A DNA stretch of 64,000 nucleotides from Xiphias gladius (Eukaryota > Chordata > Actinopteri > Istiophoriformes > Xiphiidae). Below are positions 35,049 to 46,736 of this stretch, piece after piece. Within the stretch, counting starts at the first letter, position 1. Every line of letters starts with the position of its first letter. Made by a program: the position numbers and the translations under genes. The stretch lies in NCBI RefSeq assembly GCF_016859285.1, contig NC_053407.1:22585215-22649214 (forward strand). The letters run 5' to 3'. The notes under the pieces were generated by a model. That model saw only the letters and a list, made by a program, of their open reading frames with translations. It made no database searches and was not told the DNA's origin.

Positions 35049-35151
35049 TGAAGACTTTTTAATACCATCTTGGGCTTTTTTTTCCTTTTTTTTTTTTGAG
35101 GAAACTGAATTCAGAGCTTTTTAAGATTTTTTGAGACCTGCAGATACCCTG

Positions 35152-36211
35152 TTTTAACAAATCTGTCCTTTAAAATACACTTTAGTTAAAAATAAAGTTC
35201 TCTTGTAAATCAGAAAAAATCAGCGAACATGAAGGGTTGATGAGCTGTTTGTATTGAATCGGGCCCAGGTGATGTAAGCCTGGTAAACACAGACATCCAC
35301 CTGTACTGACAGGGCAGCTTTCTATGGGACCACAATGAGAATTTAAAGAAGTCCCTCTCAACTCTGCCTGCTACTTTATCTCATTTTGGACAGCTGGCTA
35401 ACGGCAGTGTGGTTGTCATGGAAACATGCTCAATTTCTGACAGAGAGAAATAAGACACAGAGCAGCTTTTATCATAAGAACTCTAAGAGATATTACGGAA
35501 ACAATGGGAAGAATCTCTGCTACTTGTAAGAAGGGCAGATTTCTCTCTACAATACTAACAACTGCCACTTTTGTTTGAAGATGCAGAACTGTGGGCAGAT
35601 TTTTACTGCAAGGAATGTCTAGCAACTGTAAACCACATGTTACCCTGGTGAAACTGGTGCATTTCAGAGCAATTTAACTGTTCCACATTGTATGTTTTAA
35701 CATTGACTAACTGTTTCACTGTTTGTTTGCCAGTAGACTCTGAATTCTGTGCCTGAAAACAGCCACAAGGCACACTGCCCAGTTATTACAAATAAAAATA
35801 TACAAAAATGTTTTTTACAACCAAGAAATAAGGGCATGCAAACAGATGGTTCATGTTTTCTGTTGCCTTTGAACTCCAAAACAAACTTTCCTTCTTTTTT
35901 TCTCTCCTTCATTTTCTTTCTCTTTCTTAATGGCAACAATTTATAAACTAATTATGATTTGCAGTTTTATCCAGTGACTGAATAAAATTGCCGCTGGCAC
36001 CCTCAAACCCTTATTATCCCATGTAGTGTTGTTATTTGCTTGACCACAACAGCGGGGGAGAGCCCTATAAATGCAAATTTCCGTGATTAACTGAGTGATG
36101 AAGTTACACCATTGGTTTGTCGGCCGAGTGTTGGGGTTTCCTCATTGGCCGTTGCTCTTTCAAAATCAGTTGGTGCCAACAATTTCTATTGCGTCATTAG
36201 GGGGGCATTTA
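35152..36211. other. unannotated stretch
   Basis: Repeat-poor. An X-box at 35412 is listed separately. Frames of 65-80 codons on both strands at 35697-35946 overlap and come from a T/C-rich tract (35885-35930). Confidence 0.4.
35412..35425 (+). promoter_or_regulatory. RFX X-box motif
   Basis: gttgtcatggaaac satisfies the X-box consensus perfectly. It lies in an otherwise repeat-free stretch (about 35280-35650), as expected of an enhancer, though that is inference. Confidence 0.5.
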
Positions 36212-36380
36212 CAGGCAGTGATGCGAACTTAGCACCTTTGTCAGTAGATTTACCGACTTTTCACACCCCTTTTAGTGGCTTTTCTTCAGAAAAGCAACTA
36301 GCAACAAATCTAGCCACTTTTTGGACAAACCTTAGCTACTTTCTGTAGAAGAGTCTCCAGTATTGCCCCACAAGGGCAAG
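36212..36380 (+). repeat. fish repeat of 'gcgaacttagc...cttttc' type
   Basis: 'gcagtgatgcgaacttagc', repeated 'gacttttc' / 'ggcttttc' words, 'agcaactagcaacaaatcta' and 'gccactttttgg' match a dispersed fish element remembered from several genomes. It may extend to about 36620. Class uncertain. Confidence 0.55.
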
Positions 36381-37311
36381 GTCAGGCGTTGACCGCACAG
36401 CAGCGGACACAGAGGTGAATGAGCTTCTAACTTTCTCTCTGAGTGATCATTTTACAAGTAAATATTGCCAAAAATCTCAGCACAGTCTTTGTCTTTAACT
36501 TGTGTGTACGGTGATTTTGTCAGACGATGTCACAGTTATAATATCAGGATTTTTGCAGTGCAGTGCAGCAGCTTGAGAATGGCTTGGAAGTGACTGCTGG
36601 TTAATATTTAGTCTTAATGGGCCACGTTTCAGTCACTATTTCATACTTGTACCGTTGTCTGACAACAGAAACGAAAAAACGTGTAAATGAGAACAGCTTT
36701 ATTGGGAATTCGGCTGTGCTGTATGAATAGGAGAGAACCAAACAGATAAAGTTAGTTCTCAAAGCTGTACGTGCAGCTATCTATACTTTCAATAATCTTC
36801 TTCAACAAAAAAAAGTGATATTACGAAGTTACAGATCATACATGACTGTTTTATGGATATTCAGAGCTGTATACTTCTAAATGAGAGGTTTATACAGTTT
36901 CACATTATCTGGGATGAGTCTTCATAGCTCACCCCACAGTGCTGCTGTACAGTGTCTCCGCATTACAGCCACACTTTGACCGGCTCGCTGTCACTGCTTG
37001 CAATACCTTATAAACTCAATGTATCACGACCACAGAAAAGAAGGAGAAAACTGCTACCGATGACACTGTATGGCATGTTACCAAATTACTTAAACACATC
37101 AAATTATCTGGCTAATGGGACGTGCTAATGATTAGCAATTAGAGTTAAGGTCATATCAGTTCTTGCCTTGCAAAACCCCCTGCTGATAATACTCCATATC
37201 ATTAACAACTTTATAACCTGATCCTGAGAGTCTAAAGAAAGAGACTGAAATTATTAATATTCTTAAGAAAAGAAAACACAGGATGCAGTCCATGGCATCC
37301 TGTGTAAAACA
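36381..37311. other. unannotated stretch
   Basis: Mostly unrecognised. An 11-bp perfect inverted repeat at 37276-37305 (acacaggatgc / gcatcctgtgt, 8-base loop) sits just left of the next element. Confidence 0.45.
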
Positions 37312-37317
37312 ACTTCC

Positions 37318-37610
37318 ATCCATCCATTAGCGATACCGCTTATCTTTCGAGGGTCACGGTGGGCTGCAGCCAATCCCAACTGATATTGGGCGAGGGGCCT
37401 GGAAAGGTCGCCAGTCTATCACAGGGCCAACATATAGAAACAAACAACCACTCACGCTCATATTCACACCTACGGGCAATTTAGACTCAACCTGACCTGC
37501 ATGTCTTTGGACTGTGGGAGGAAGCTGGAGTACTTGGAAGAAACCCATGCAGGCATGGGGAGAACATGCGTACTCCACACAGAAAGATTTCAGCCGAACT
37601 GGGGAGGGGG
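37318..37610 (+). mobile_element. 3' tail of a non-LTR retrotransposon family
   Basis: Starts 'catccatccattagcgatac', then 'gctgcagccaatcccaactg', 'gtcgccagtctatcacaggg', 'attcacacctacgggcaatt', 'tgcatgtctttggactgtgg' and 'gagaacatgcgtactccaca', ending in 'agccgaactgggg'. This is one of the most abundant fish LINE-derived sequences. Only the tail is present and there is no coding frame. Confidence 0.85.
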
Positions 37611-37884
37611 GACTCTTTACTAAAAAGCAGTTTTTACTCCTTAATATATTTCAGATGTCTGTGAATTGTTAGCAGTTCAACCAAAGAGACATTTGCCTGC
37701 TATACTTCTCACATGGTTTCATTTATATAATTGTTCAAAGGGTCACAGAGGTAAAATAGCAAAGATTTGAAAAAATCCAAAGAAATACAATATAATGTCT
37801 GTGGCAGAACTTTGTTTTTCTACTCTCCTAAAATCACATCATGACCCCCTCAGATTTAACTTGTGACTGTTTCGAATCACTACA

Positions 37885-38028
37885 TTTGAGGAGCTTGACC
37901 TAGCTAATTCTTGGCATTTTTGCCTGAAAAAATGACAAAATAATTAATTGATTATCAAAGTAGTTGACGATAAATTTTCTCTCAGTCGACTAATCAATTA
38001 ATTGACTTATCATTGCAGCTGTAGTTTT
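37885..38028 (-). repeat. AT-rich miniature element, copy E (half)
   Basis: 'attcttggcatttttgcc', 'taattgattatcaaagtag', 'gtcgactaatcaattaattg' and end 'tcattgcagctgta' form the right half of the family. Confidence 0.7.
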
Positions 38029-38154
38029 GTCCAGTAGTGAACACCAGCTCTACCCCAACAAACTAGAACAGAAAAATGCTACTTATATCTTGATGCATTG
38101 GTAATAACAATCTATTAATGTAATATATAATAATATATCAAAGGCCATTTTTCT

Positions 38155-38288
38155 TTAGGAGTATGTTTACTTCTGATATTTTTTTAGTGCATTTTACTGA
38201 TACTTCAGTACTTTTAAGATTTTAATGCAAGACTTGTAATTGCAATTAAGTATTTTTAAAGGATCCAAATACTTCTTGTAACACTACA
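38155..38288 (+). repeat. hAT-like miniature element relic
   Basis: 'cttctgatattttt', 'actgatacttcagtactttt', 'aatgcaagacttgtaattg' and 'ggatccaaatacttcttgta' follow the right part of the cagtggtggaaagtaac family in order. Left end and final ccaccactg lost. Confidence 0.55.
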
Positions 38289-39306
38289 TAATCATTTCTA
38301 TATTAACTGCTTGAAACCTGTTAATTTACTGCATTGATAAAATTTGTTAATCTTGTTTTCATCACAAGTAGTTCTGATTCATAAAGAATCCATAATAATT
38401 ATGAATTATAATAGTTAGTAAAGACAGAGTAATGTTAATAAGACAAAGCAAACGATGACAATTGGCTCACATGGGCTTTCTGATCAACTCATGTTAGCTT
38501 CTGTGACTTTACCCAGATGTGCATGACAGCTGCCTGAGATCTTCCATTATAAACAGCACGGCGCAGGTGTCTGCCTCCTCTCTAATTCATCCTGGTAATA
38601 ATCTCTCTGACTTGCTGCTATTTCCAGACTAATTGATGGCTGAAAAGCGAACCCATCCAGGTCCTAGAATAGATCTGACTTCCACCCACTCATCGCAGAA
38701 GGAATCCAAAGTGGCATTCATCCAGTGCTGCAACTTTCCTGTCAGTATGGGCGCAACGTATGGCTACAGTATAGTAGACCTGGATGAGTCACTGAAGCCA
38801 ATGTTTACTCATGTCACACACAGGCACAAGGTCCCCAGGATGTTCAGCAACATGAAAAATACCAAGAGGGGTTGTGGACCATTTTGAGCAATTGCTGAGA
38901 ATCTGTGATTGCATTAGAAGCATAACAATCTAAGTTCTTTCCTTTAGAAGCACGTCAAAGACAAAACTCTCCCTCATGCTGTGAAAATGCCTTTGACATT
39001 ACAGTGCCATTCAGCAGGCAATCCGAGTGGATGTCAGTCAACATGAGGGGTTTCTCTGTGAAAGCAGATGAAAGAGTGTTGGAGGGGCAAAGGTGACCTG
39101 GATAACAAGTGGCACCCCTGAACCTGCCTGCTGGCACTTTGGGCTGTGTTGCCATAATACGCTCACCTGCCAGTCTCTAACCCCAGCCTCCACCCCTGTC
39201 AGCCTCTGATCCAACTTGCTTTTTTCCTCATCTGCACCCTGAGTTACAATGGTCAAAAATGGAGAACTCGAATTAGTCTTGTAGAGCTTAAAATAGCCAG
39301 CGATTG

Positions 39307-39341
<35 letters not shown>

Positions 39342-41499
39342 AAGGGTGTGGAGGGAGTGTGGATGGTCCTGTTTTTGCGTCAGCCCTGCCATGGCAACCA
39401 GGCTTTGGTGGTGAGCGTCTCTCCTTCTTCTTCAAATGTTTCTTTTCATTAACATCAAAGAAAGACTGTCCAGACTAATACTACTAATTGCATTCTGTTT
39501 GTGGTGTGTTACGTAATAATCAAGCATCCTAACATACAGATAGAAGAAGTAAACATGCATACACAAGAGACAGCAGAGACTGACTGAAGTAATACATACA
39601 GACTGTATTTATTCCTCCCTCTCTCTTTCTCTACATGTGCATAGTGACTGTATTTACAAACCACTGTGACAGTTAAGACAGAAGAGAGCTAACTGAGGTT
39701 GCGTGAAATTGAAGTTGAGTATTCAACTGTTCCGGTGACAAAGCAAAGAGAGATGAACACGGTGCTTTTAATTATGGCAGAACTATGTGAAACCTTAATT
39801 TAAAATGGTAACATGCGGAGATAGTGCGGCTGGAAAATAAATTTTCCGTCATATGTTTCTGCTTCATCAGCCTGGTGGGACAGTCGATGTAACATGAAGT
39901 AAATGTTAAGTTGTAACTGTTTGACGCGTGTTTGTGCCATCAAGGGCGTACTTAGAGTTGCTATGACAAGCATGAAGCCAACTGAATCCCAGTTCTCATT
40001 CTGAATCTTCCGTTTCTGTTTATTGAACCCGAAAGTAGTGGTTTTTCCCAGCTCATCAAGTAATTGGAAGAACTGAGTAAATAAACATTTCACTGATTTA
40101 ATAACATACTTGAAATTGTTAGTTTAGACATGAAGTCGAAAAAAATAAAATACAGGCCTTACAAAAATTAAATCTCATCTATCCAGAGTAAGTGGCTTAA
40201 TACTAAATCAAAGTCTCGCCACAATAGTACAATCTTTATCCATAATATATCTCAATTCACATTTCTGGATTCATGTGACAGCAACTGTTAGATGCAATTT
40301 ATCCACTTTATAGCTTCCATCTAGTTTTGCCCATATCATCCCTGACTTCATCTGGTCATAGTTCAAAATGGTGCAGAATACTTTTTGTGAGGTTCACTGA
40401 ATGCACTGGATTTCTCAGAAAATGATTAAATGGTGATGGGGACGGTGTACAGGAAATTACACGGGTGTAGGCTCGTGCACCATATGGTAGCAGTGATATC
40501 ACCCACCTTAACAAGCTTAAGGGACTGTGTCTACAGGCACCCATGAACTCATTTTCAGAGCACTTCACTCAAGTTCTTATTGTTGTTTGGTTACGAAAAC
40601 TGTTTTCTAGCACTTCCACAGAGATTTGTTGTGAATGATGAGAAATACGACTGTGACAGACGTGGCAACATCCCTCCGAGCTCCTGATTTGATATTGATC
40701 ATGGTAACCCTTGAATGTTAGACTGTAAATAACTGAGTTGTCAGTCACTGCCAGAATCAGTTTCTCCTCCGCAATTGTTGACAATGTTGATATTGTAAGC
40801 CCCCCCTCGATTTTGATTGGTCGGTGAGAGAGAAGTGACACTGACGAGCTTGGCGGTGTTCCAAAAGTTGAACTATATTCACAACTGAAAGTGCAGTGAT
40901 AACAACAGAAAAAAAAAAGATGTATGCTGTTTTTGCGGCAAGGACGTTGAGCGCTGTCAAGGCTGAACTACAGAGGATTTATAGATAAATAGACGCTGCA
41001 GGTGCAAAAACAGCTGTCCACAGGCCCTAATGGACAGTACATCAGACGGAACAATTTTCTGCAACAAAAGAAGGGTGTTTTTTTTCTTCCAGGAAGTAAA
41101 ATGTTTTTAAATGATCTGTTTGTTAATTTCCACCATCTGCTTGTGTTCTGTGAAGCTTAAGGCAGCTGTCTGTCTGTCTTTACCTGCATGCTGTCAACAC
41201 TCATCGGTCATTGGCCCCTCAGTGAGCAATCAAACCACTTCCTCTCTTTCTTCTTCCACCATTGAGGTGCCTCTGTGTATGCATGTGCAGGTGTGTGTTT
41301 ACCTACCAAACATTAGAAAATTTGGTCTGTTGCCAAAATCTGATCAGTATATGTTGTAATTGTACTCTGAGAATTGATGAGCATGAAAAAAAAAATCAAA
41401 TCATATCAAAATAAAATAATAAATAAACAAATAAAATGTTTAGTGGTTTGACTTGATTGGACAATACTCACAAGGAGGAAGAAATATATGAATTACACA
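38289..41499. other. mostly unannotated stretch
   Basis: About 3 kb with only a (TG)n(AG)n microsatellite (39307-39341) recognised. Frames of 60-97 codons are scattered on both strands (38633, 38955-39435, 39800, 40356-40960) with no domain visible. Confidence 0.45.
39307..39341. repeat. (TG)n(AG)n compound microsatellite
   Basis: About 12 TG units followed by about 5 AG units, uninterrupted. Confidence 0.95.
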
Positions 41500-41506
41500 C
41501 AAACCT

Positions 41507-41765
41507 GTACTAGACAGTATTTACCGGGGCTAGCTGGTTAGCATGCTAACTTCAGTAGAAGAAAAGAAGTGATAGAAATTGAAGGAAAACAAGAGTTAAC
41601 ATTGGCGTTTCTTTCCAACACTGGAGACAGCTCTTGGCAAGTAAAGGAATGAAGTTTGATCCCGAACTCACAACATTTCTTTCTAGACTGGTGAGAAAAC
41701 AGCTGTTAATGCCAATGTTCACTATGTCACGATAGCTAAAACTTACATGTTGTAGCAACTTTAAA
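41507..41765 (+). repeat. fish repeat ('gctagctggttagcatgctaac')
   Basis: 'ctagctggttagcatgctaa', 'ttccaacactggagacagct', 'ggaatgaagtttga' and 'gactggtgagaaaacagctg' match a known dispersed fish repeat. The 68-codon minus frame is part of it. Confidence 0.6.
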
Positions 41766-41839
41766 ATTTGTATCCTTCACACCTGATTTCTCACAAGCTA
41801 CTTTATCCAATATATTGAAGGTCCTGATCTGATATAAAT

Positions 41840-42596
41840 GAAAGCTTAAACGCACAACATGTAATTTTCTGTCGCTAGGGGTCTCTCAATCAAGACAATA
41901 ACATAAGAGGAAATTTGGTGGCAGTGAAGTAGTGTGGGATCAAGGGAGATGTTGTCTTCACCCCCATTTCCATCAATGCAGTCGGCTTCTCCCGGTTAGG
42001 ATTCCTTCAGTGTTATGCCTTCAGGAGGTTTTTACCGGGAGCCGAATTATCCCTAGAGGTCTCCTCCTCTCCAAAATAAATGGACCAGGTGATTAAAAGT
42101 GGTAAAAACACTGATTAAAGCAGTTTTACGTTAGAAATCAGTGCTTCCCCGACACTGCTCAGCAGACACAGGACATCTCGGAGGGGCTGTGAGCCAAGCT
42201 GCCACTAACGTTTGCTCAGCTTGTTTCTCTGATAACAAAATATCCAGGCGTCCAATGACTAAAATCCTCAACCCAGTTAAAATATAAAGTTAAAAGCCAG
42301 CAAAATCTAAAAAGTATATAATGAAAATGTGGCTAAAAACTGGATAAAAAGTCAATTTTGACCGCTTCTGACAGACAAGCATAACACTGATGCATGCGCA
42401 AAGCAGATATGATGCCATTGTAAGGCGCCCAAACGAGACAGACCATTACCTTAATTAAAATTATGGATTTCTCTAGGTTTGAAAATTGCTGGCAAAATTT
42501 GGGATAATGTAAGTACACAGCTCAACAAAATATCTAACATATGTCTAGTCATTTTTACATATTGTAATGTGGAAACGTTACATATTATACCTTTAA
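41840..42596 (+). mobile_element. near full-length non-autonomous element
   Basis: About 757 bases from 'aagcttaaacgcacaacatg' to 'acgttacatattataccttt'. Internal landmarks: 'ggttaggattccttcag', 'ggaggtttttaccgggagcc', 'gaggtctcctcctctcc', 'aacgtttgctcagcttgttt', 'aatatccaggcgtccaatga', 'gtaagtacacagctcaacaa'. From memory these occur in the same order in other fish copies. The ends form weak inverted repeats (aagcttaaa.. / ..accttta). No transposase is encoded, so it depends on another element. Confidence 0.75.
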
Positions 42597-42828
42597 CTGG
42601 AGGATGTGACTCCTGAAATAGATGTGACGTGATCAGCTAGAGAGAAGATATATCACTGTGTGGAGAAGTGGGAACTACAAAAACACTAAGTCCACTCGTA
42701 ATTGTACAGTGGTGTTACAAAGTGGATATTCTTCCCTCACAAATGATCTGCAAATTAGTCTTAGCTGATATTACCTGCCACTGTCAACATTCTCTTTGCT
42801 AATAAGAAAGAACGTAGAGAGACAACAG

Positions 42829-42833
<5 letters not shown>

Positions 42834-42901
<68 letters not shown>

Positions 42902-42902
42902 A
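42834..42902. repeat. (AC)n(AT)n microsatellite
   Basis: About 28 AC units followed by about 6 AT units. The longest microsatellite in the window and likely to be length-polymorphic. Confidence 0.97.
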
Positions 42903-43255
42903 TACACAGTATGTTTCCGTTTTCCCTGCGCAATGAAACTCCTTCCTCCAGAATCTTCACATTAAAGGTCTTGTAGCCTTCCCTTTATAAGTAGGCTTTT
43001 AATGTTAATGTGAATAAACATCAAGAAGTGCTGACTTTTGTTTTGACTGTAACTTAACTTTGGTAAGGAGTAGGGTAAAATTAAGTAAATAAATAAACAG
43101 CTGGAATTAATTAAAATGAAAACAGAGAAACTGAGAGCAGCAGAGTCGTGAGAATAACATAACTATTGTTGTTTTACTGATGAACTTGTGCTGTGGAAAT
43201 ATATATAATTCTACATTTTTATGAGCTGTAATAGGCTACAGTTAATAGCTGTTAG

Positions 43256-43375
43256 CCCAGGCTACTATTTGAGACCCAGCCATTATTTGAATACCGGCAT
43301 TTACATTTACATTTGGATTTTACATTTATTCATTTGGCAGCCGCTTTGATCGAATGCAACTTTCAAGTGAGAGTA
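43256..43375 (+). repeat. two abutting fish repeat relics
   Basis: 43256-43298 ('ctactatttgagacccagcc', 'attatttgaatac') and 43299-43375 ('atttacatttacattt', 'attcatttggcagccgcttt', 'gcaactttcaagtgagag') match two separate dispersed fish repeats joined head to tail. Confidence 0.5.
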
Positions 43376-43571
43376 ATAAAAAGTTGAACAATAAGAAAGA
43401 GCAATGTCAGCATGCATTGGATACTGCTCTGCATGGTCAGAGTCTGTGTGTAGTGTCTGTCTAGTGTCATGTTGAGTTAATGTATTGTGATTCATGACAA
43501 ATCAAATCAAATTGAAATCACCTTGTGTGCTTTTTCCAAGACCTTAGAGAGGGCAAAAGAGACTGTCTCTG

Positions 43572-43581
43572 CCCCCCCCCC
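43572..43581. repeat. poly-C tract
   Basis: Ten consecutive Cs, a likely sequencing or slippage site. Frames across it (43487-43741) are not coding. Confidence 0.8.
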
Positions 43582-43705
43582 AACGAGTCTCAAAGGGACA
43601 CACATACACACACAAAAAGACAAAACACAGCCCCTGAGGTGCATTAACTCTGAAGAATTGACAGATGGAATCAAACAGTGAGAACAGATGAAAGACAAGC
43701 ACAAT

Positions 43706-43732
43706 GTGTCTGCGCGCGTGTGCGTGCGCGCC
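43706..43732. repeat. alternating purine-pyrimidine GC tract
   Basis: tgcgcgcgtgtgcgtgcgcg is strictly alternating apart from the flanks, a classic Z-DNA-prone sequence. Confidence 0.7.
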
Positions 43733-44142
43733 AAAAATCACAGTGTCACTGTTCGCTCAACAGAGATTTGAGTATGAATACATTGCTATGATTAGAACTG
43801 CACTATTCCTCAGATCCCAGGGAAACTAAAACACGATGCACAGTACTCCCAATCCAAAATGGAAAAGGGAAATATCTCAAGCTGTACTGATTTGGCTTTT
43901 TTGAGAAATCAGTAATCAATATTTTGAAGATTAATGTGATAACAAGGAAGTCAAAGAGACAACTTCATGTGCCATATTGAGCAGACATAATTTGTAATTT
44001 TTGTCTCATTTGAGGACACACTGGTGGAAGCCTTGAGGTTGTGAAATTTCTTCATTTCACTGCGTCATTTCACAGCATTCGCAAAGCATTTATAGAATAT
44101 ATAATGAACAGGATAATATATTTGCAAATCAGATTGTCATAT
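43733..44142. other. unannotated stretch before the gap
   Basis: No recognised repeat. Sequence up to the gap does not match the tandem units on its other side. Confidence 0.4.
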
Positions 44143-44642
44143 NNNNNNNNNNNNNNNNNNNNNNNNNNNNNNNNNNNNNNNNNNNNNNNNNNNNNNNNNN
44201 NNNNNNNNNNNNNNNNNNNNNNNNNNNNNNNNNNNNNNNNNNNNNNNNNNNNNNNNNNNNNNNNNNNNNNNNNNNNNNNNNNNNNNNNNNNNNNNNNNNN
44301 NNNNNNNNNNNNNNNNNNNNNNNNNNNNNNNNNNNNNNNNNNNNNNNNNNNNNNNNNNNNNNNNNNNNNNNNNNNNNNNNNNNNNNNNNNNNNNNNNNNN
44401 NNNNNNNNNNNNNNNNNNNNNNNNNNNNNNNNNNNNNNNNNNNNNNNNNNNNNNNNNNNNNNNNNNNNNNNNNNNNNNNNNNNNNNNNNNNNNNNNNNNN
44501 NNNNNNNNNNNNNNNNNNNNNNNNNNNNNNNNNNNNNNNNNNNNNNNNNNNNNNNNNNNNNNNNNNNNNNNNNNNNNNNNNNNNNNNNNNNNNNNNNNNN
44601 NNNNNNNNNNNNNNNNNNNNNNNNNNNNNNNNNNNNNNNNNN
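44143..44642. other. assembly gap (500 N)
   Basis: Exactly 500 unknown bases, a typical placeholder size, next to a tandem duplication. Apparent long frames across it are artefacts. Confidence 0.99.
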
Positions 44643-45575
44643 TGGGGGCGGGTCTTCACAGACTGTGGGTTGACGTGTGTTTGTGTGTCAAACTCCGACA
44701 AAGACAAAGGACAGAAGCTTGGTGCCTGTAAATCAAAACGCAGGAGAGACTCTCAGTATAGTGATTTAGGACATGACTATTTTGGTACGAACGTTTACCT
44801 ACCAATTTAACAGATAATCTTCTGAAATCCACCCACATTTAATATTTATTTTAATTACAGAACCTGATTGTAACATGTTGGCTTTGCCAAAAAAGTAATT
44901 TATTTTATTGTTATATTTCACATGAATAACAAGCTCCTTAGAGCACTTCAAAAATTGCCATAGCCGACTATATATTGAGTCGTCAAGGCAGGGTATTGGG
45001 TTAAGTTTTCAACTAGCAATAATCACGCCTCGGATAAACCTCATAGGCTACGATACTGCCACTGCAAAAGGATACGGTGGACAACTTACAGAGGGAGAGT
45101 ATGTAAGATCAGCACAGCCCTGTGTTAGGGTTTTACCTTGAGTACTGGGGCACCACTGTAAAGGAAACCAATTAGGATATAGTGAGATTATGTTGTAATT
45201 AATAATGTTTGGGGAATAAAAGTCAATTCAAGTGTTAAACTGTTGTCAAAGGGGGTTAATAATGTCACAATGCCTTGTGATTGTAGTTAGGTAGGTAGGT
45301 GGGACAAATTCCTTTCATGTTTGGGTCATTGACTATGGTTTGGGCAATGGTGGAAAGTAACTAAGTACATTTACTTAAGTACTGTACTTAGCTACAATTT
45401 TTAGGTATTGGCACTTCCCTTTAGTGTTTCAATTTTCTGCTGCTTCACTACAATTGAACGGGAAATTGTTCTGATTGGCCATTGTTTATTGTTTGGTTGT
45501 GGTTATGGTCAGATGGTTGGTTAGATAGGCTTAGACAAAAAAATGTCAGGTTCCGAGAACCAATCGGAGCCAGAG
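44643..45575 (+). repeat. tandem duplication A, unit 1
   Basis: 933 bases from the gap edge ('tgggggcgggtcttc') to 'gagccagag', followed directly by a copy about 98% identical by eye. It contains the left end of the hAT-like miniature element (from 45345) and a (TAGG)n stretch at about 45288-45301. Any part left of 44643 is hidden in the gap. Confidence 0.95.
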
Positions 45576-46521
45576 TGGGGGCGGGTCTTCACAGACTGTG
45601 GGTTGACGTGTGTTTGTGTGTCAAACTCCGACAAAGACAAAGGACAGAAGCTTGGTGCCTGTAAATCAAAACGCAGGAGAGACTCTCAGTATAGTGATTT
45701 AGGACATGACTATTTTGGTACGAACGTTTACCTACCAATTTAACAGATAATCTTCTGAAATCCACCCACATTTAATATTTATTTTAATTACAGAACCTGA
45801 TTGTAACATGTTGGCTTTGCCAAAAAAGTAATTTATTTTATTGTTATATTTCACATGAATAACAAGCTCCTTAGAGCACTTCAAAAATTGCCATAGCCGA
45901 CTATATATTGAGTCGTCAAGGCAGGGTATTGGGTTAAGTTTTCAACTAGCAATAATCACGCCTCGGATAAACCTCATAGGCTACGATACTGCCACTGCGA
46001 AAGGATACGGTGGACAAGTTACAGAGGGACAGTCTGTAAGATCAGCACAGCCCTGTGTTAGGGTTTTACCTTGAGTACTGGGGCACCACTGTAAAGGAAA
46101 CAAAGTAGGATACAGTGAGATTATGTTGTAATTAATAATGTTTGGGGAATAAAAGTCAATTCAAGTGTACTTAGATTGAGTTAAACTGTTGTTAAAGGGG
46201 GTTAAAAATGTCACAATGCCTTGTGATTGTAGTTAGGTAGGTAGGTGGGACAAATTCCTTTCATGTTTGGGTCATTGACTATGGTTTGGGCAATGGTGGA
46301 AAGTAACTAAGTACATTTACTTAAGTACTGTACTTAGCCACAATTTTTAGGTATTGGCACTTCCCTTTAGTGTTTCAATTTTCTGCTGCTTCACTACAAT
46401 TGAACGGGAAATTGTTCTGATTGGCTATTGTTTATTGTTTGGCTAGGGTTATGGTCAGATGGTTGGTTAGATAGGCTTAGACAAAAAAATGTCAGGTTCC
46501 GAGAACCAATCGGAGGCAGAG
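45576..46521 (+). repeat. tandem duplication A, unit 2
   Basis: Second copy of unit A (about 946 bases). It differs by scattered substitutions and a 13-base insertion near 46167-46180 (tacttagattgag). Homology to unit 1 ends at about 46521-46531, where 'ggggacaggtctgg' replaces 'gggggcgggtcttc'. Confidence 0.95.
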
Positions 46522-46698
46522 TGGGGACAGGTCTGGTCTGTCTTCTTTTGCAACTTGCCTTTTTCTCACCAATCAACTAGTAATATACAGTACTATATCC
46601 TGCAGTACAGTGTTGTCCTCAAAATGCACTACAGGGTGTAGTAACAGTTTGGTCCAACAGTGCCTATATCTATCTATATCTATATCTCTATATATATT

Positions 46699-46736
<38 letters not shown>

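Larger units (their letters stand above)
34268..35151 (+). mobile_element. mosaic element with inverted cagggtttctgcag ends
   Basis: The left end cagggtttctgcag (34268-34281) and right end ctgcagataccctg (35138-35151) are inverted repeats with one mismatch. The outer parts carry 'gcaatttaatgcc' and 'tttttaagattttttgagacc' blocks also found near 47740 and 50400. Two other repeats are nested inside (34417-34674 and 34803-35048). A miniature DNA transposon with later insertions is the simplest reading. Confidence 0.65.

Noticed and set aside
39384..39397. X-box-like 'cctgccatggcaac'
   Set aside because: Right half fits but the first base of the left half is C rather than a purine; kept out of the X-box list.
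40697..40710. Additional X-box-like site (atcatggtaac)
   Set aside because: Only one half-site is good; the left half does not fit the RYYNYY pattern.
41111..41359. 82-codon plus frame
   Set aside because: Cys/Ser-rich chance frame with no domain or conserved motif.
44041..44707. Long open frames on both strands across 44143-44642
   Set aside because: They run through unknown bases; the real sequence on each side is only a few dozen codons.
44656..45771. Two identical 60-codon minus frames (44656-44838 and 45589-45771)
   Set aside because: They are identical only because the 0.94 kb segment is tandemly duplicated; no domain, and codons fall in repeat sequence.
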